Shown: piece after piece, positions 41,821 through 43,112 of the stretch
Numbering within the stretch: position 1 is the first letter of the stretch
Layout of the letters: every line of letters begins with the position of its first letter
Source of the DNA: an uncultured Verrucomicrobiales bacterium
GTDB taxonomy: Bacteria; Verrucomicrobiota; Verrucomicrobiia; Verrucomicrobiales; Akkermansiaceae
Direction of reading: 5' to 3'
Length of the DNA: 43,112 nt
NCBI GenBank assembly: GCA_937934595.1
Contig: CALGZA010000107.1
Span: 1 to 43,112, forward strand
The notes under the pieces: model-generated
What the model was told of the DNA's origin: nothing
The model's database searches: none
What the model saw: the letters and a program-made list of their open reading frames with translations, nothing else
Program-made: the position numbers and the translations under genes

Positions 41821-43112
41821 TTATGAAGATGGCGCCGGACTCTCGATAGCCCCCGTTTCAGATTTTAAGCTTGTAAAGGTTTCTACAAGACAAGTTGGGA
41901 TTAATGCAGAAAATTTATTGGTCTGGTAGTCTATATACTTCGTACTTGTTCCATCGGTTCCGATGATTTTCCCGGTTTCTCTGATAAAAGGGATTTTATT
42001 TAACTTTTCTCCAATCTTTTCTTGTAAGGTATGACCACGTTCAAGTTGCCACTCTTCAGAAATATCAATTTTTAGCCCCCCAATATAGCGGACGCCAATT
42101 TTGGTTTGTTGCGGGAGATCAAGTAGCCTTTCTAGTTCTCCGATCATAAGTTCAAGTATTTCGGCTGTTTCTTGCAAAAGATTGGCAGATGTTTGAGATG
42201 TGTTGGTCCACATTTCAAAAAGGCTAGCACCACCATTATCCACAAGAATTGCGAGTAGCGTAAGAGGATCTAGTAAGTAATTTTCTAAAGCACTTCTTTT
42301 TATAACCGTTACATTTTCTGAGGCCGTATTTGCATCTTGTCTAGGATCCCAATCGATTAGCCCTCTGAATTTCGATAGATTTAGATCTGATAGCTTTTCG
42401 GCCCATTGCTTAGCTTGTGCACAGCCACCGCCCACACCAGAGTTTGCTTTATTGCTGGCTGGGATAAAGCGCAAAGCAGGGCTGCTTGGTATCAGTTCTA
42501 ACTGAACTAATCGATTATGAACCTTTTGGTAGTAATTTGCATCGTCAATAGCTTCACAAATTATAATTTGGTCATCGGGAAAGACTGAGAGAAAGCCAGA
42601 TGAAAGTATTGATGAAGCTGTAGATGATGAAATTTTACGTAGCTCTTTGTTAACTCGGGTAAGCTCAAATATTTCAGCCCCGGAACTTTCAGCCAAAGCA
42701 ACTGTGCTAGGTGAGTGAGTTGCAAGAACTATTTTTATTCCCTGATCTACAAAATTTTCCTTTAATATTTGCAGAACTATTTTTGTGAATGATGGGTGTA
42801 GGTGTGCATCAATCTCATCAAGTAGAAGTATTTTGGGTAGATGCTTTATTCCATCCTTTAAGGTAGCTTGATAACGCAAAGAAAAGAGAGCTAGTAACCC
42901 GCGTTCTCCCGAAGACAATTCTTTAATTGCTACTTCGTCTCCTGATTCCTTATCAATTAGCCTTAGCTGATATGCTCCACTAAGATCGAATACTGTGCCT
43001 GAAGGTCGGTTAAATTTATAGGGGAGCTCTGCATCCTCTAGGATTTTGTTGGCCGTATCCCAAGGCTCATAACCATGATTTTCATAAAATTTTTCATCGC
43101 TTTCATATTCGA
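41821..43112 (-). CDS. AAA ATPase fused to DUF4435/TOPRIM-like domain (PARIS-like; N-terminus outside window)
   Basis: The frame is open to the window edge, so the N-terminus with Walker A is missing; about 429 residues are visible (the TTG at 42918 is not the start). The first visible part ends the ATPase: ELSSGERGLLAL (signature), KILLLDEIDAHLHP (Walker B) and VLATHSP (switch His). Then DDQIIICEAIDDANYYQKV and RGLIDWD give the Glu and DxD of a TOPRIM-type metal site, and SALENYLLDP matches the ENYLL motif of DUF4435. AAA plus DUF4435 is the pairing of AriA and AriB in the PARIS anti-phage system, including single-chain forms. It abuts the hsdR fragment (4 bp). Alternatives are an OLD-like nuclease or a generic restriction-linked ATPase. 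Family assignment is from motif memory, not a search. Confidence 0.72.
   Translation of the reverse strand, partial: EYESDEKFYENHGYEPWDTANKILEDAELPYKFNRPSGTVFDLSGAYQLRLIDKESGDEVAIKELSSGERGLLALFSLRYQATLKDGIKHLPKILLLDEIDAHLHPSFTKIVLQILKENFVDQGIKIVLATHSPSTVALAESSGAEIFELTRVNKELRKISSSTASSILSSGFLSVFPDDQIIICEAIDDANYYQKVHNRLVQLELIPSSPALRFIPASNKANSGVGGGCAQAKQWAEKLSDLNLSKFRGLIDWDPRQDANTASENVTVIKRSALENYLLDPLTLLAILVDNGGASLFEMWTNTSQTSANLLQETAEILELMIGELERLLDLPQQTKIGVRYIGGLKIDISEEWQLERGHTLQEKIGEKLNKIPFIRETGKIIGTDGTSTKYIDYQTNKFSALIPTCLVETFTSLKSETGAIESPAPSS

Noticed and set aside
42916-42918. TTG at 42918 as the start of the AAA-DUF4435 gene
   Set aside because: The frame continues open for 64 more codons to the window edge, and the TTG lies within the ATPase signature motif.

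Overview
The window looks like a chromosomal segment of a Gram-negative bacterium of the phylum Verrucomicrobiota. The evidence for this is a PEP-CTERM protein paired with a protein I recognise as the verrucomicrobial TIGR02597 type, LpxA (so an LPS outer membrane), the LL-diaminopimelate aminotransferase route of lysine synthesis, a McsA-McsB-ClpC operon, GldF/GldG/DUF4340-type genes, and starts that mostly lack a Shine-Dalgarno sequence. The genus cannot be named from the sequence alone.

Layout. Bases 1-141 are the right end of an IS66-type insertion sequence. Bases 288-2018 carry a minus-strand pair, TIGR02597-like then PEP-CTERM. Small hypothetical genes follow. Core metabolism comes next on plus: dapL, an OppD/DppD-type ATPase and a PhoD-like phosphatase. 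Then the minus-strand operon mcsA-mcsB-clpC (protein arginine phosphorylation and Clp proteolysis), a MATE exporter, a secreted tandem HMA metal-binding protein and a Tat-exported TIM-barrel protein. A plus-strand run follows with a GldF-like permease, a GldG-like protein, a DUF4340 protein, sufS and lpxA, then rsuA-type pseudouridine synthase (minus) and argF (plus). Next come a TgpA-like transglutaminase and a CAP-domain lipoprotein (minus), then a zinc-ribbon coiled-coil protein and dusB (plus). Bases 28.1-29.9 kb are a small accessory patch with an orphan secreted protein and a lipoprotein gene broken (or recoded) at a run of seven A. Then a sigma factor/VWA-protein pair (minus), acylphosphatase (plus) and a large HrpA helicase (minus).

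From about 37.0 kb to the right edge lies a defence island on the minus strand. In transcription order it has an AAA ATPase fused to a DUF4435/TOPRIM-like nuclease domain (entering from outside the window), a truncated copy of the start of hsdR, a Fic AMP-transferase-type protein and a full-length type I restriction subunit HsdR. A tandem array of an 8-bp unit sits at the island's inner border. The methylase and specificity subunits are not in the window.

A window-wide signal helps date the pieces. From about 2.1 to 37 kb the plus strand is strongly C-rich and G-poor whichever way the genes point (sampled 60-base lines: 23 C to 4 G at 34501; 22 C to 6 G at 18001). This looks like replication-strand mutation bias, with the minus strand as leading strand. 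The skew vanishes in the hsdR island (17 C to 17 G at 38041), in the 28.2-29.9 kb patch and in the TIGR02597/PEP-CTERM pair. Those three stretches are therefore the likely recent arrivals.
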